Shown here: piece after piece, positions 8,227 to 14,781 of the stretch
Position numbering within the stretch: position 1 is the stretch's first letter
How the letters are laid out: the number at the start of each line of letters is the position of its first letter
Origin: Thermoanaerobaculia bacterium
Lineage (GTDB): Bacteria > Acidobacteriota > Thermoanaerobaculia > Multivoradales > Multivoraceae
Length of the DNA: 40,343 bases
Direction of reading: 5' to 3'
Assembly (NCBI GenBank): GCA_022824725.1
Contig: JAJDZH010000383.1
Coordinates: 66,563 to 106,905, forward strand
Notes under the pieces: generated by a model
What the model saw: the letters and a program-made list of their open reading frames with translations, nothing else
Databases searched by the model: none
Told to the model about the DNA's origin: nothing
Program-made: the position numbers and the translations under genes

Positions 8227-8997
8227 TTGCAGAACCAGGACGACCGCACGCTTCCGCTAGAACGCGCTCTCGCGGGCCGGGAGCGGCGCGGCCAGGGTCT
8301 GAGCCGGCCCTGTCTGGCGGCGTCGCTGGCCCTGCACATCACTCTGATCGGCGGGCTCCTGTTCGGACCCGGGCTGTTCGCCGAGCGGACCCAACTGGAA
8401 CGGCAGCCGCTCGAGATCGTCCGTCTGCCGACGATCCGGCCGGAGCCCATTCCGCCGCCACCGCCTCAGGAAGAACCGGAACCGGAGGCCGTTCCCCAAC
8501 CCGAGCCCGAACCGGAGCCCGAGGAGCCGCCGCCTGACGTTCCGACCCTCGCCCCCGAAGCGCCGGAACCGGAACCGGAGCCCGAACCGCCCCCGCCGGA
8601 GCCGGAGCCCGAACCGGAGCCGGAACCGCGCCCGCGGCTGGAGCGGCCGTTTCAGCCCGAACGCACCGTGGACGACTCGCTGGCGGGTTCCGACGATGCC
8701 GAAGCGCCGACGTTCGGCTACGACAGCGAGGACTTCACGTACGCCTACTACACATCCCGGCTGATGGCCGCGATCAAGGCCCGCTGGACAAGACCCCCGA
8801 TCGAGGGGGTGGAGGCGGTCGTCTTCTTCCGGATCGCGACCGACGGCACCGTCAGCGACCTGGAGCTTCTCCTGTCGTCCGGGGTCACGCGATTCGACAA
8901 TGCCGGTTTGAGGGCGATCGAACTCGCCTCGCCGGTGCCGCCGCTGCCGGTCAGCTTCCGGAAGCCCAGCCTGGGTGTCACGATGACGATCCGGTGA
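8227..8997 (+). CDS. TonB/TolA-like energy transducer
   Basis: A single N-terminal membrane anchor (CLAASLALHITLIGGLLFG) is followed by a long Pro/Glu-rich spacer (about residues 68-140, mostly PEPEPEP units). The C-terminal TonB-type domain (TSRLMAAIKARWTRPPIEG, then VVFFRIATDGTVSDLELLLS and ALRAIELASPVPPLP-like ending) completes it. This is the usual architecture of a protein that spans the periplasm and passes motor energy to the outer membrane. Its place between tolR and tolB is where tolA normally lies, so it likely acts as TolA for Pal/TolB although its C-terminal domain reads as TonB family. TTG 8227 is the best start (256 residues); no ATG precedes the anchor. Its stop overlaps a GTG codon just upstream of tolB. 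Confidence 0.85.
   Translation: MQNQDDRTLPLERALAGRERRGQGLSRPCLAASLALHITLIGGLLFGPGLFAERTQLERQPLEIVRLPTIRPEPIPPPPPQEEPEPEAVPQPEPEPEPEEPPPDVPTLAPEAPEPEPEPEPPPPEPEPEPEPEPRPRLERPFQPERTVDDSLAGSDDAEAPTFGYDSEDFTYAYYTSRLMAAIKARWTRPPIEGVEAVVFFRIATDGTVSDLELLLSSGVTRFDNAGLRAIELASPVPPLPVSFRKPSLGVTMTIR
8443..8646 (+). repeat. Low-complexity Pro-Glu codon repeat
   Basis: Runs of CCGGAG/CCCGAA-type hexamers encode the EP-rich spacer of the TonB/TolA-like protein. The repeat is imperfect at DNA level, with mixed synonymous codons, which suggests selection for the rigid protein spacer rather than recent slippage. Confidence 0.8.
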
Positions 8998-9014
8998 CGA
9001 CACAGGAGCCAACG

Positions 9015-10397
9015 ATGAGAGTTCCAATCCTTCACATGATGGTCCTGGCCGCGGCGCCCTGCGTCCTCGCCGTGTCTCCCGTCCTGCCGCAAACGGCGCC
9101 GGAAGCCGCCGCCACGGATCCCGCGCCCCTTCCGTCGGACCTCCAGCTCGTTCTCGAGCCCGACGCGGAGGTGCGTCTGAATCTCGCGTTGCCCCGCGCC
9201 GGACGCCCTCCCGGCGCGAGACCGGAGTTCCTCGACGCGATGGGCGAACTCGAGCAGACCCTCCGCGAAGATCTGGCTTTCACCCAACTGTTCGATGTCC
9301 AGGGTCCGGAGGTGCTTTCCGCGGTCCGTTTGAGCGGCGACCGCGCCAGAGACCTCGAGCAGTACCGCGCGTACGGCAACGAGGTCGCCCTCCTGACGGA
9401 GTTCAAGCTGAACGGGGACGAGTTGATCCTCGAGGGGCGGGTCTACGATCTGGCGAGCGGCCAGTTCATCCTCGGCAAGCGGTTCAGCGGGGGCATCGAT
9501 CTGGCACGGCGCATCGCGCACGCCCTCTCCGACGAGATCGTCCTCTACTTCACCGGTCGCCGCGGCATCGCGATGACGTCGATCGCCTTTGTCTCGGACC
9601 GGGAAGGCCAGGCGAGCAAGGAGATCTTCCTGATGGACTACGACGGTCACGCCCAGCGCCGGATCACTGGCCACATCTCGACCAGTCTCTCGCCGGTCTG
9701 GGCGGTCGACGGCAGTGGACTTGCCTATCTCTCGTACTTCCAGGGACGTCCCGGCGTCTACTGGGCCGACCTGACGACCGGCCGCAAGACGCCGATCGTC
9801 TTCGAGGAGCAGCCGGCGTACTCCCCGAGCGTCTGCCCGGACGGCGAAACCGTCCTCTTTTCCCGCCCGGTCCGCCGCAGCGGAAAGAGCAGCACGGAGG
9901 TCTTCTCCATCGAGCGCGGAGGCGGCTCCCCTCGGCAGATCACACGCTCGAGCGGCGAGGACACGAACCCCGACTGTTCACCGGACAGCCGCCGCATCGC
10001 CTTCACCTCCAGCCGCTCCGGAACCCCGCAGATCTACGTGATGAACATGGACGGCAGCGATCTCCAGCGGGTGACCGTCAATGGCCGGTACAACGAAGGG
10101 GCCTCCTGGCATCCCGACGGCAGCAAGCTCGTGTACGCCCGACGGTCCGAACGCGGCGACCGGTTCGACATCGCCGTTGTCGACCTGGTGACCGGTCAGG
10201 ATCAACTGCTGACAGCCGCGCCGGGCAGCCACGAGTACCCGACGTTCTCCCCCAATGGCGAGTGGATCGTCTTCGAGTCCCGCCAGCGCGGACGCGGTCG
10301 CCAGATCTACATCATGAGCGGCGACGGCCGCTACCTGCGCCAGGTGACCACGCGCGGCAACAACTACTCGCCCTCGTGGTCCGGCTACTTCGACTGA
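9015..10397 (+). CDS. tolB: Tol-Pal system beta-propeller protein TolB
   Basis: A periplasmic protein that binds Pal and couples the Tol motor to the outer membrane. The N-terminal signal peptide (MRVPILHMMVLAAAPCVLAV) is followed by a TolB N domain (about residues 40-170) containing FTQLFDVQGPEVL and RVYDLASGQFILGKRF. A six-bladed propeller of WD40-like PD40 repeats follows, for example IAFVSDREG-SKEIFLMDYDG, NPDCSPDSRRIAFTSSRSGT-QIYVMNMDG and YPTFSPNGEWIVFESRQRG. ATG 9015 has an AGGAG site 7 nt upstream; a GTG at 8994 overlaps the previous stop but adds non-family residues. The product is 460 residues, slightly longer than E. coli TolB (430). Confidence 0.95.
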   Translation: MRVPILHMMVLAAAPCVLAVSPVLPQTAPEAAATDPAPLPSDLQLVLEPDAEVRLNLALPRAGRPPGARPEFLDAMGELEQTLREDLAFTQLFDVQGPEVLSAVRLSGDRARDLEQYRAYGNEVALLTEFKLNGDELILEGRVYDLASGQFILGKRFSGGIDLARRIAHALSDEIVLYFTGRRGIAMTSIAFVSDREGQASKEIFLMDYDGHAQRRITGHISTSLSPVWAVDGSGLAYLSYFQGRPGVYWADLTTGRKTPIVFEEQPAYSPSVCPDGETVLFSRPVRRSGKSSTEVFSIERGGGSPRQITRSSGEDTNPDCSPDSRRIAFTSSRSGTPQIYVMNMDGSDLQRVTVNGRYNEGASWHPDGSKLVYARRSERGDRFDIAVVDLVTGQDQLLTAAPGSHEYPTFSPNGEWIVFESRQRGRGRQIYIMSGDGRYLRQVTTRGNNYSPSWSGYFD

Positions 10398-10425
10398 CGT
10401 TGAAGGTGCGCCGGAGAATCCGCTG

Positions 10426-10454
10426 TTGCCGCCCGAGCACCGCTCTGGTAGTGT
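10426..10454 (+). promoter_or_regulatory. Possible internal promoter before pal
   Basis: TTGCCG (10426-10431) and TAGTGT (10449-10454) are separated by 17 bp, a plausible sigma70-like pair in the 107-bp tolB-pal gap, which is the largest gap in the cluster. It would allow pal and cpoB to be expressed apart from the upstream genes. The match is weak. Confidence 0.3.
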
Positions 10455-10504
10455 CCGTGCAACCGAAACGTCTCAGGTTTCCAGGCTTTAGGAGTAGTCC
10501 CCGC

Positions 10505-11083
10505 ATGTTGGCCAGAAGGTTCTCCGCACTCTTCCTGTCGGCTCTCGTTCTGCTGGCCATCGGCGCCTGCAAGAAAGCCGAACCCGAACCGCCACCGCCA
10601 CCGCCACCGCCGGCTCCCGCGCCAGAGCCGCCGCCGCCGGAACCCGTACCGCCACCGCCGGAACCACCCGTCGAGCCGGGCTACGTCTCGCCGTGGTCCG
10701 AGGACATCGTGGAAGCGAACGAGGAAGTCCATGAGAAGGGTCTCCTGGGCGACGTCTACTTCGAGTTCGACAAGGCGACACTGACCGACACGACACGGTC
10801 ACAGCTCGGCAAGAACGCCGACTTCCTCAAGAGCCAGGACGGCGAGGACTTCGTCATCACGATCGAAGGTCACTGCGACGAGCGGGGCACGAACGACTAC
10901 AACCTGGCCCTTGGCGACCGCAGGGCGAACTCGGCACGCGACTACCTCACCTCCCTCGGCATTTCCGGCGATCGCCTGAAGACGATCAGCTACGGAGAGG
11001 AGCGGCCACAGTGCGAGGAGTCGAACGAGGACTGCTGGCAGCTGAACCGGCGCGCCTACTTCCGCGTAACCGACCGCATGTGA
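10505..11083 (+). CDS. pal: Peptidoglycan-associated lipoprotein Pal
   Basis: An outer-membrane lipoprotein that grips peptidoglycan through an OmpA-like domain and is moved by the Tol motor. The signal peptide MLARRFSALFLSALVLLAIG leads to a lipobox cysteine at about residue 22 (AIGAC). A Pro-rich spacer follows (about 25-57). The OmpA-like domain (about 80-190) has VYFEFDKATLTD, ITIEGHCDERGTNDYNLALG with the peptidoglycan-binding Asp and Arg region, and GDRRANSARDYLTSLGI. An AGGAG site lies about 9 nt before ATG 10505. The 192-residue length fits Pal. The frame is open upstream, but the signal peptide fixes the start. Confidence 0.95.
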   Translation: MLARRFSALFLSALVLLAIGACKKAEPEPPPPPPPPAPAPEPPPPEPVPPPPEPPVEPGYVSPWSEDIVEANEEVHEKGLLGDVYFEFDKATLTDTTRSQLGKNADFLKSQDGEDFVITIEGHCDERGTNDYNLALGDRRANSARDYLTSLGISGDRLKTISYGEERPQCEESNEDCWQLNRRAYFRVTDRM

Positions 11084-11910
11084 CGCGGCTGGCGCGAGAA
11101 CGCGCCAGCCGGATACTGGCGGGTGTTCTGCTGGTGCCGGCGTTCGCCTGCACCTCGTCGACCCAGTTGACGGAACTGGAGGCCGGGCTGGCGGCCCTCG
11201 AGCAGCAGGTCGCTTCGTTCCGATCTCAAACGCCCACCCGCGACGACCTGACCGTCGTCGCTGGCGCCGTCGAAGAACTGCTCGAGAGCGACGTCAGCGC
11301 CAGGGCCGATCTGAAGGAGGATCTCCGCCAGATCATCGCCGAGGTCGAAGCCCTGCGAACCTCGACCCAGGAACAGCGCCGGACCCTCAACGCGTCTCTT
11401 GAACGAATCGGGCAGGTGAGCGACGAGTTCGACCTCCTGCAGGGCCAGCTTGAGCGCCAGGAAACGATCCTGGCCACGCTCAGCGAGCAGCTCGAGGCCA
11501 GCCGCCAGACCCCTCCCGCCCAATCCGTGGAGCCGAAGACACTGTATGACGCCGCCTACCAGCACTACCTGAGCGGAGACTACGAACAGGCAGCGACCGG
11601 CTTCGAGCGGTACCTCGAGACCTTCCCCGACGGCGAGGACGCGGACAGCGCCCAGTACTGGCTTGGGGAGTCGTACATGGGACAGGGCAGGTTTCGCACG
11701 GCGATCGACGAACTCGGTCGGGTCGCTGAACGCTACCCCGCGAGTGACAAGGTCGCGAGTTCCATGCTGCGCATTGGCGTGGCGCACATAGAACTCGGCG
11801 AACGCGAGCTGGGCAACGAGATGTTGCTCCGCGTCAGGCAGGAGTATCCGGACTCGGACGAGGCGGCCCTTGCCCTGCAGCAACTCGACAACCCAGCCGA
11901 CCAACTGTAA
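11080..11910 (+). CDS. cpoB: Cell division coordinator CpoB/YbgF-like TPR protein
   Basis: The last gene of the Tol-Pal cluster. The start is taken as GTG 11080, overlapping the pal stop as GTGA; this gives a signal sequence (SRILAGVLLVPAFACTSS) that may be lipoprotein-type, with the cysteine at about residue 24. Residues about 30-145 form a coiled coil (LTELEAGLAALEQQV onward), as in the YbgF trimerisation region. The C-terminal TPR region (TLYDAAYQHYLSGDYEQAAT, YLETFPDGEDADSAQYWLGE, GRFRTAIDELGRVAERYP) matches the family. CpoB in E. coli links Tol to peptidoglycan synthesis at constriction. An earlier in-frame GTG at 11011 would overlap pal by 73 bp and is less likely. Confidence 0.9.
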   Translation: MTRLARERASRILAGVLLVPAFACTSSTQLTELEAGLAALEQQVASFRSQTPTRDDLTVVAGAVEELLESDVSARADLKEDLRQIIAEVEALRTSTQEQRRTLNASLERIGQVSDEFDLLQGQLERQETILATLSEQLEASRQTPPAQSVEPKTLYDAAYQHYLSGDYEQAATGFERYLETFPDGEDADSAQYWLGESYMGQGRFRTAIDELGRVAERYPASDKVASSMLRIGVAHIELGERELGNEMLLRVRQEYPDSDEAALALQQLDNPADQL

Positions 11911-11989
11911 ACTGCGCCGCCGGCGCCGGTTACCCCCAAGGCTCGGCCAACCCGAACCCTACGGCCCCCGAGCCCGGAGAGAACAAGAA

Positions 11990-12289
11990 ATGGCGAACAG
12001 CAAGCAGGCCGAGAAGCGCATCCGGCAGTCCCTCATCCGGCGAGATCGGAACCGGGCCGCGATGTCCAGACTCCGCACCTCGATCAAGCAGCTTCGTACC
12101 GCCGCGGACAGCGACGTCGCGAAGGCGCGCGAGCTTCTCCCATCGACGCTGAGCCTGATCGACGCGACGGCCCAGAGGGGCGTGATCCACCCGAACGCGG
12201 CGGCCCGACGCAAGTCGCGCCTGACCAGGCTCGTGAATCGTCGTGCCGAGGCGGCCGCCAGGACAGCCGCTGCCGAAACTTCCGACTGA
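11990..12289 (+). CDS. rpsT: 30S ribosomal protein S20
   Basis: A basic 99-residue protein that binds 16S rRNA in the small subunit. It starts MANSKQAEKRIRQSLIRRDR, a clear S20 N-terminus, and has GVIHPNAAARRKSRLTRLVN, the conserved C-terminal rRNA-binding segment. A GGAGAG ribosome site precedes ATG 11990. It follows cpoB by 79 bp and is convergent with lptE across 138 bp. Confidence 0.97.
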   Translation: MANSKQAEKRIRQSLIRRDRNRAAMSRLRTSIKQLRTAADSDVAKARELLPSTLSLIDATAQRGVIHPNAAARRKSRLTRLVNRRAEAAARTAAAETSD

Positions 12290-12323
12290 ATCGTCAGCGG
12301 CGGCGCGGATCGTCGTTAACGCC

Positions 12324-12353
12324 CCGAAACCCCTCGCAGGCTCGGTGTTTCGG
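12324..12353. terminator. Possible bidirectional hairpin between rpsT and lptE
   Basis: CCGAAAC (12324-12330) and GTTTCGG (12347-12353) are perfect inverted arms around a 16-nt loop, midway in the 138-bp gap between convergent genes. There is no T-run on either side, so it is not a classical intrinsic terminator. Confidence 0.3.
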
Positions 12354-12427
12354 CCCATCCCGTCCGCGCGGCGGAGCGTACGCTCGAGCACCGGCTTCGC
12401 TGCATTCTCCAGCGCACGCTCCTGGAC

Positions 12428-12985
12428 CTAGAATCCCTCGAGCAGGTCCGTCACCATCGTGTCGGCAAAGCGTTCAGCGCTGTCTTCGATGGCGAGGTTC
12501 TCGCGGTCGAAGAAATCGCTGTCGGCGCTCTCGACCTCGTAGCTCTCCTTGAACTGGTAGCGGTCGTTCCCCCAGATCACCTCCCCTTCCTCCCCGGCCG
12601 GCGAGGAAACGCGCCGGAAAGAAACGTCGGTGACGATCGCCAGTTCGTACTCCTGGGCGCGGCCGTCGCTCGTGAACGTGATCGGCGCCACGCGGAATGC
12701 CGTCACCGCCCCGCGAATCACCGCGTCCGCCTCGTTCTCGGTCGCCACCAGTTCGAACCGCGGCCTCGTCACCAGTTCGTCGGCGATCGCCTGAGTGAGG
12801 AACTGCTCGACTTCGACCCGAGTGGTCCGGTTCTCGAACGGCTGCAGGAACACACGCCGAATGTCCTCGGGAATGTTGGAGGCCTTGCCCACCAGGGTGT
12901 AGCCGCAGCCGGCCAGCGCAAGACCGGCGGCAAGGACCGAAACCACCGCCACGAGTCGCACCGGCCATGCCGCCTTCATCGCCAT
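12428..12985 (-). CDS. lptE: LPS-assembly lipoprotein LptE
   Basis: An outer-membrane lipoprotein that plugs the LptD barrel and guides LPS insertion. The signal peptide (VRLVAVVSVLAAGLALAGC) ends at a lipobox cysteine followed by GYTLVGKASNIPEDIRRVFL, the LptE/RlpB N-terminal motif (GCGY). Downstream, PFENRTTRVEVEQFLTQAIA and a beta-rich part with VSFRRVSSPAGEEGEVIWGN match the family. ATG 12985 or 12979 is preferred because the first ATG (13015) lies inside nusB. From 12985 the product is 185 residues. It is last in the run der-merR-tRNA-Pro-ribH-nusB-lptE, 16 bp after nusB, and pairs functionally with lptFG at 613-3054. Confidence 0.85.
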   Translation of the reverse strand: MAMKAAWPVRLVAVVSVLAAGLALAGCGYTLVGKASNIPEDIRRVFLQPFENRTTRVEVEQFLTQAIADELVTRPRFELVATENEADAVIRGAVTAFRVAPITFTSDGRAQEYELAIVTDVSFRRVSSPAGEEGEVIWGNDRYQFKESYEVESADSDFFDRENLAIEDSAERFADTMVTDLLEGF

Positions 12986-13001
12986 CAGCCTAGCAGCAGG
13001 T

Positions 13002-13502
13002 TCAGCGGCTGGCATCCCGGCCCAGGGTGGCCAGCAGAGCGTCCAGGATGCCGTTGACGAACCTCCCCGACTGTTCGGAACCGAACTTCTTGGCCAGCTC
13101 GATCGCTTCGTCGATCACCACGACGGCGGGCACGTCCGGCTGGTGACGCAGCTCGTAGACGGCAAGCCGCAGGACATTCCGGTCGACCAGGGGCATTCTC
13201 TCCAGCCGCCAGTTCTCCGCCTGTTCATCGATCAGCGCGTCGATCGATTCCTGGTTGACGAGGCTGCCTTCCAGGAGTGTGCGCGCGTAGTCCAGCGCCA
13301 GCTTTGAGGCGCGCAGCGTGGAGCCCGCGTCGGCGGTCTCCGCGCGGAACGCATGGACATCGAACTCGCGGACCAACTGCGGCGGCTCCAGCCGCCCGAC
13401 TTCTCGCTGGTAGAGCATCTGCAGCGCCATCTCACGGGCCTGCCGGCGTTTTCCCGCCGGGGCGCGGCCAGTCCGGGCCGCCGCGGCTCCCGTCCCGATC
13501 AT
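13002..13502 (-). CDS. nusB: Transcription antitermination protein NusB
   Basis: NusB binds boxA RNA with NusE (S10) to prevent early termination of rRNA transcription. The 166-residue product has the helical NusB pattern: GKRRQAREMALQMLYQREVG at the N-terminus, WRLERMPLVDRNVLRLAVYE in the middle and VVVIDEAIELAKKFGSEQSG with FVNGILDALL at the end. It starts 13 bp after the ribH stop. ribH-nusB pairing is common in many bacteria. Confidence 0.95.
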   Translation of the reverse strand: MIGTGAAAARTGRAPAGKRRQAREMALQMLYQREVGRLEPPQLVREFDVHAFRAETADAGSTLRASKLALDYARTLLEGSLVNQESIDALIDEQAENWRLERMPLVDRNVLRLAVYELRHQPDVPAVVVIDEAIELAKKFGSEQSGRFVNGILDALLATLGRDASR

Positions 13503-13515
13503 TGCCCCGTCCTGA

Positions 13516-13983
13516 TCATGACCTCAACGACCGCAGCAGAACCGCCATCTCCAGAGCGGCTTCCGCGGCCTCCTGGCCCTTGTTGCCCGCCTTGCCGCCC
13601 GCCCGGGCCGCCGCCTGCTCCGCGTCATCGCAGGTCAGAACACCGAAGCCGACGGCGAGTCCGGTGCGTGCCGTGACCCGCGCACATCCGGCCGCGCACT
13701 CGTTGCAGATGTAGTCGAAGTGCGGCGTCTCTCCCCGGATCACCGCTCCAAGCGCCACCAGGGCATTGAACCTCCCGGTATCCGCCAGGGCGTCCAGAGC
13801 GGCCGGCACCTCCCAGGCGCCAGGGACCCGGACCAACTCGATATCCTCGTCCAGGACACCGTGCCGCCGCAGCGCCTCTCGCGCGCCGGCGATCAGTCCT
13901 TCAACGATGGCGCCGTTGAATCGCGCCGCGACCAGCCCGAGCCGGAAGCCGGCCGCATCGACTGCGGTCTTCACGTCGTGCAC
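13516..13983 (-). CDS. ribH: 6,7-dimethyl-8-ribityllumazine synthase
   Basis: RibH condenses the ribityl-amino-uracil with dihydroxybutanone phosphate in the penultimate step of riboflavin synthesis. The sequence shows LGLVAARFNGAIVEGLIAGA (substrate loop), VRVPGAWEVPAALDALA, and ALGAVIRGETPHFDYICNEC with the catalytic His of the HFDYI motif, then GFGVLTCDDAEQAAARAGGK. The length of 155 residues is typical. The start is GTG 13983, or GTG 13974 as an alternative. It begins only 21 nt after the 3' end of tRNA-Pro on the same strand, so the two may be cut from one transcript. I saw no FMN riboswitch. Confidence 0.95.
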   Translation of the reverse strand: MHDVKTAVDAAGFRLGLVAARFNGAIVEGLIAGAREALRRHGVLDEDIELVRVPGAWEVPAALDALADTGRFNALVALGAVIRGETPHFDYICNECAAGCARVTARTGLAVGFGVLTCDDAEQAAARAGGKAGNKGQEAAEAALEMAVLLRSLRS

Positions 13984-14004
13984 GGGCCGTCACCAGGGGG
14001 TGGA

Positions 14005-14081
14005 TGGTCGGGACGGCGAGATTCGAACTCGCGACCCCCTGAACCCCATTCAGGTACGCTACCAGACTGCGCCACGTCCCG
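14005..14081 (-). tRNA. tRNA-Pro (anticodon GGG)
   Basis: The full cloverleaf can be folded. The acceptor stem CGGGACG pairs with CGTCCCG, followed by discriminator A and encoded CCA. The D arm carries GCAGTCTGGTAGC, and the anticodon stem CCTGA/TCAGG holds loop ATGGGGT, so positions 34-36 read GGG. The T arm has GTTCGAATC. The gene lies between the MerR-type gene (68 bp upstream) and ribH (21 bp downstream), all on the minus strand. Confidence 0.97.
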
Positions 14082-14148
14082 ACCGAAGGGCATTCTCTAT
14101 TGGATTGCGGCCTTTTGGCAACACGGTAGTGCCGTACCACGTTCACCA

Positions 14149-14643
14149 CTAGTCGCTTTCGGCGCCCGCCTCCGGTCTGAGTTCGGCGGCGAGCTGACGA
14201 GCCTGAGCGACCAGCGCCGCGACTCCACCTTCCAGCCGCTCGACGCGTCGGGCGAGAGCCCCGATCTCGCTCGTGTCGACGGGCGGAGCCTCATCGACCG
14301 ACGAACCCTCGTCGACGGCCGCGTCCTCCTCCACCTCCTCCGCCTGCGACTGACCTCCGTTCAGCCCGTCCTCCCTGACGGGAAGCAGGGGCCGGCCGCG
14401 GAGCCGGCCGTCCTCCAGTTCCGCCGCCAGCTTCTTCTTTGCCCTTGAGATCGAGTAGCCCTCGTCGTAGAGGAGCTCCTTGATCCGCCGAATCGTCTCC
14501 AGATCCTCGGCATCGAAGTCACGGCGGCCCTCGCCGGCCTTCCTCGAGGCCAGGGCCGGGAACTCCGTCTGCCAGTAACGCAGTACGTAGGGCTGGAGAT
14601 CCAGCCATCGGCACGCATCGGCGATCTTGTACTGCTTGGGAAT
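14149..14643 (-). CDS. MerR-family transcriptional regulator, apparent ATT start
   Basis: The frame reads IPKQYKIADACRWLDLQPYV, then LRYWQTEFPALASRK and GRRDFDAEDLETIRRIKELL. This is the MerR winged-helix DNA-binding domain, including the PYVLRYWQTEFP signature of the subgroup found in many Gram-negative genomes. Residues about 58-72 (YDEGYSISRAKKKLA) complete it; the tail (about 85-164) is acidic then helical (LARRVERLEGGVAALVAQAR), perhaps a dimerisation coil. An in-frame TGA lies 8 codons upstream of the first family residue and no ATG, GTG or TTG is available in between. ATT 14643 sits exactly at the expected N-terminus, with GGAAGG 6 nt before it, so I take it as the start. Conventional tools may miss this gene or call only its last 61 residues. 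The ligand is unknown. Confidence 0.8.
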   Translation of the reverse strand: MPKQYKIADACRWLDLQPYVLRYWQTEFPALASRKAGEGRRDFDAEDLETIRRIKELLYDEGYSISRAKKKLAAELEDGRLRGRPLLPVREDGLNGGQSQAEEVEEDAAVDEGSSVDEAPPVDTSEIGALARRVERLEGGVAALVAQARQLAAELRPEAGAESD

Positions 14644-14698
14644 GAGGAGCCTTCCGGCTACGCGTCAAGTACGCGCGAGCGCGACCGAGAATTCTCTG

Positions 14699-14713
14699 GC
14701 CGCCTTCGGCGGC
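14699..14713. terminator. GC-rich hairpin between der and the MerR-type gene
   Basis: GCCGCC and GGCGGC form a 6-bp stem around TTC in the 138-bp der-merR gap. It could end the der transcript or hinder read-through, but no T-run follows on the minus strand. Confidence 0.3.
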
Positions 14714-14781
14714 GGCGAGTCAGAAGACCCGCGCACCAGGAGGGCAGTTTCCGGCTGAAGTGCGACCGTACGAAACGGGGA

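Noticed and set aside
8443-8646. A tandem DNA repeat or CRISPR-like array
   Set aside because: The pattern comes from Pro-Glu codons inside the TonB/TolA-like gene; units are not regular and there are no spacers.
12374-12385. Palindrome GAGCGTACGCTC in the rpsT-lptE gap
   Set aside because: It is short, with a 2-nt centre, and no known regulator motif or terminator fits. Such palindromes occur by chance in GC-rich DNA.
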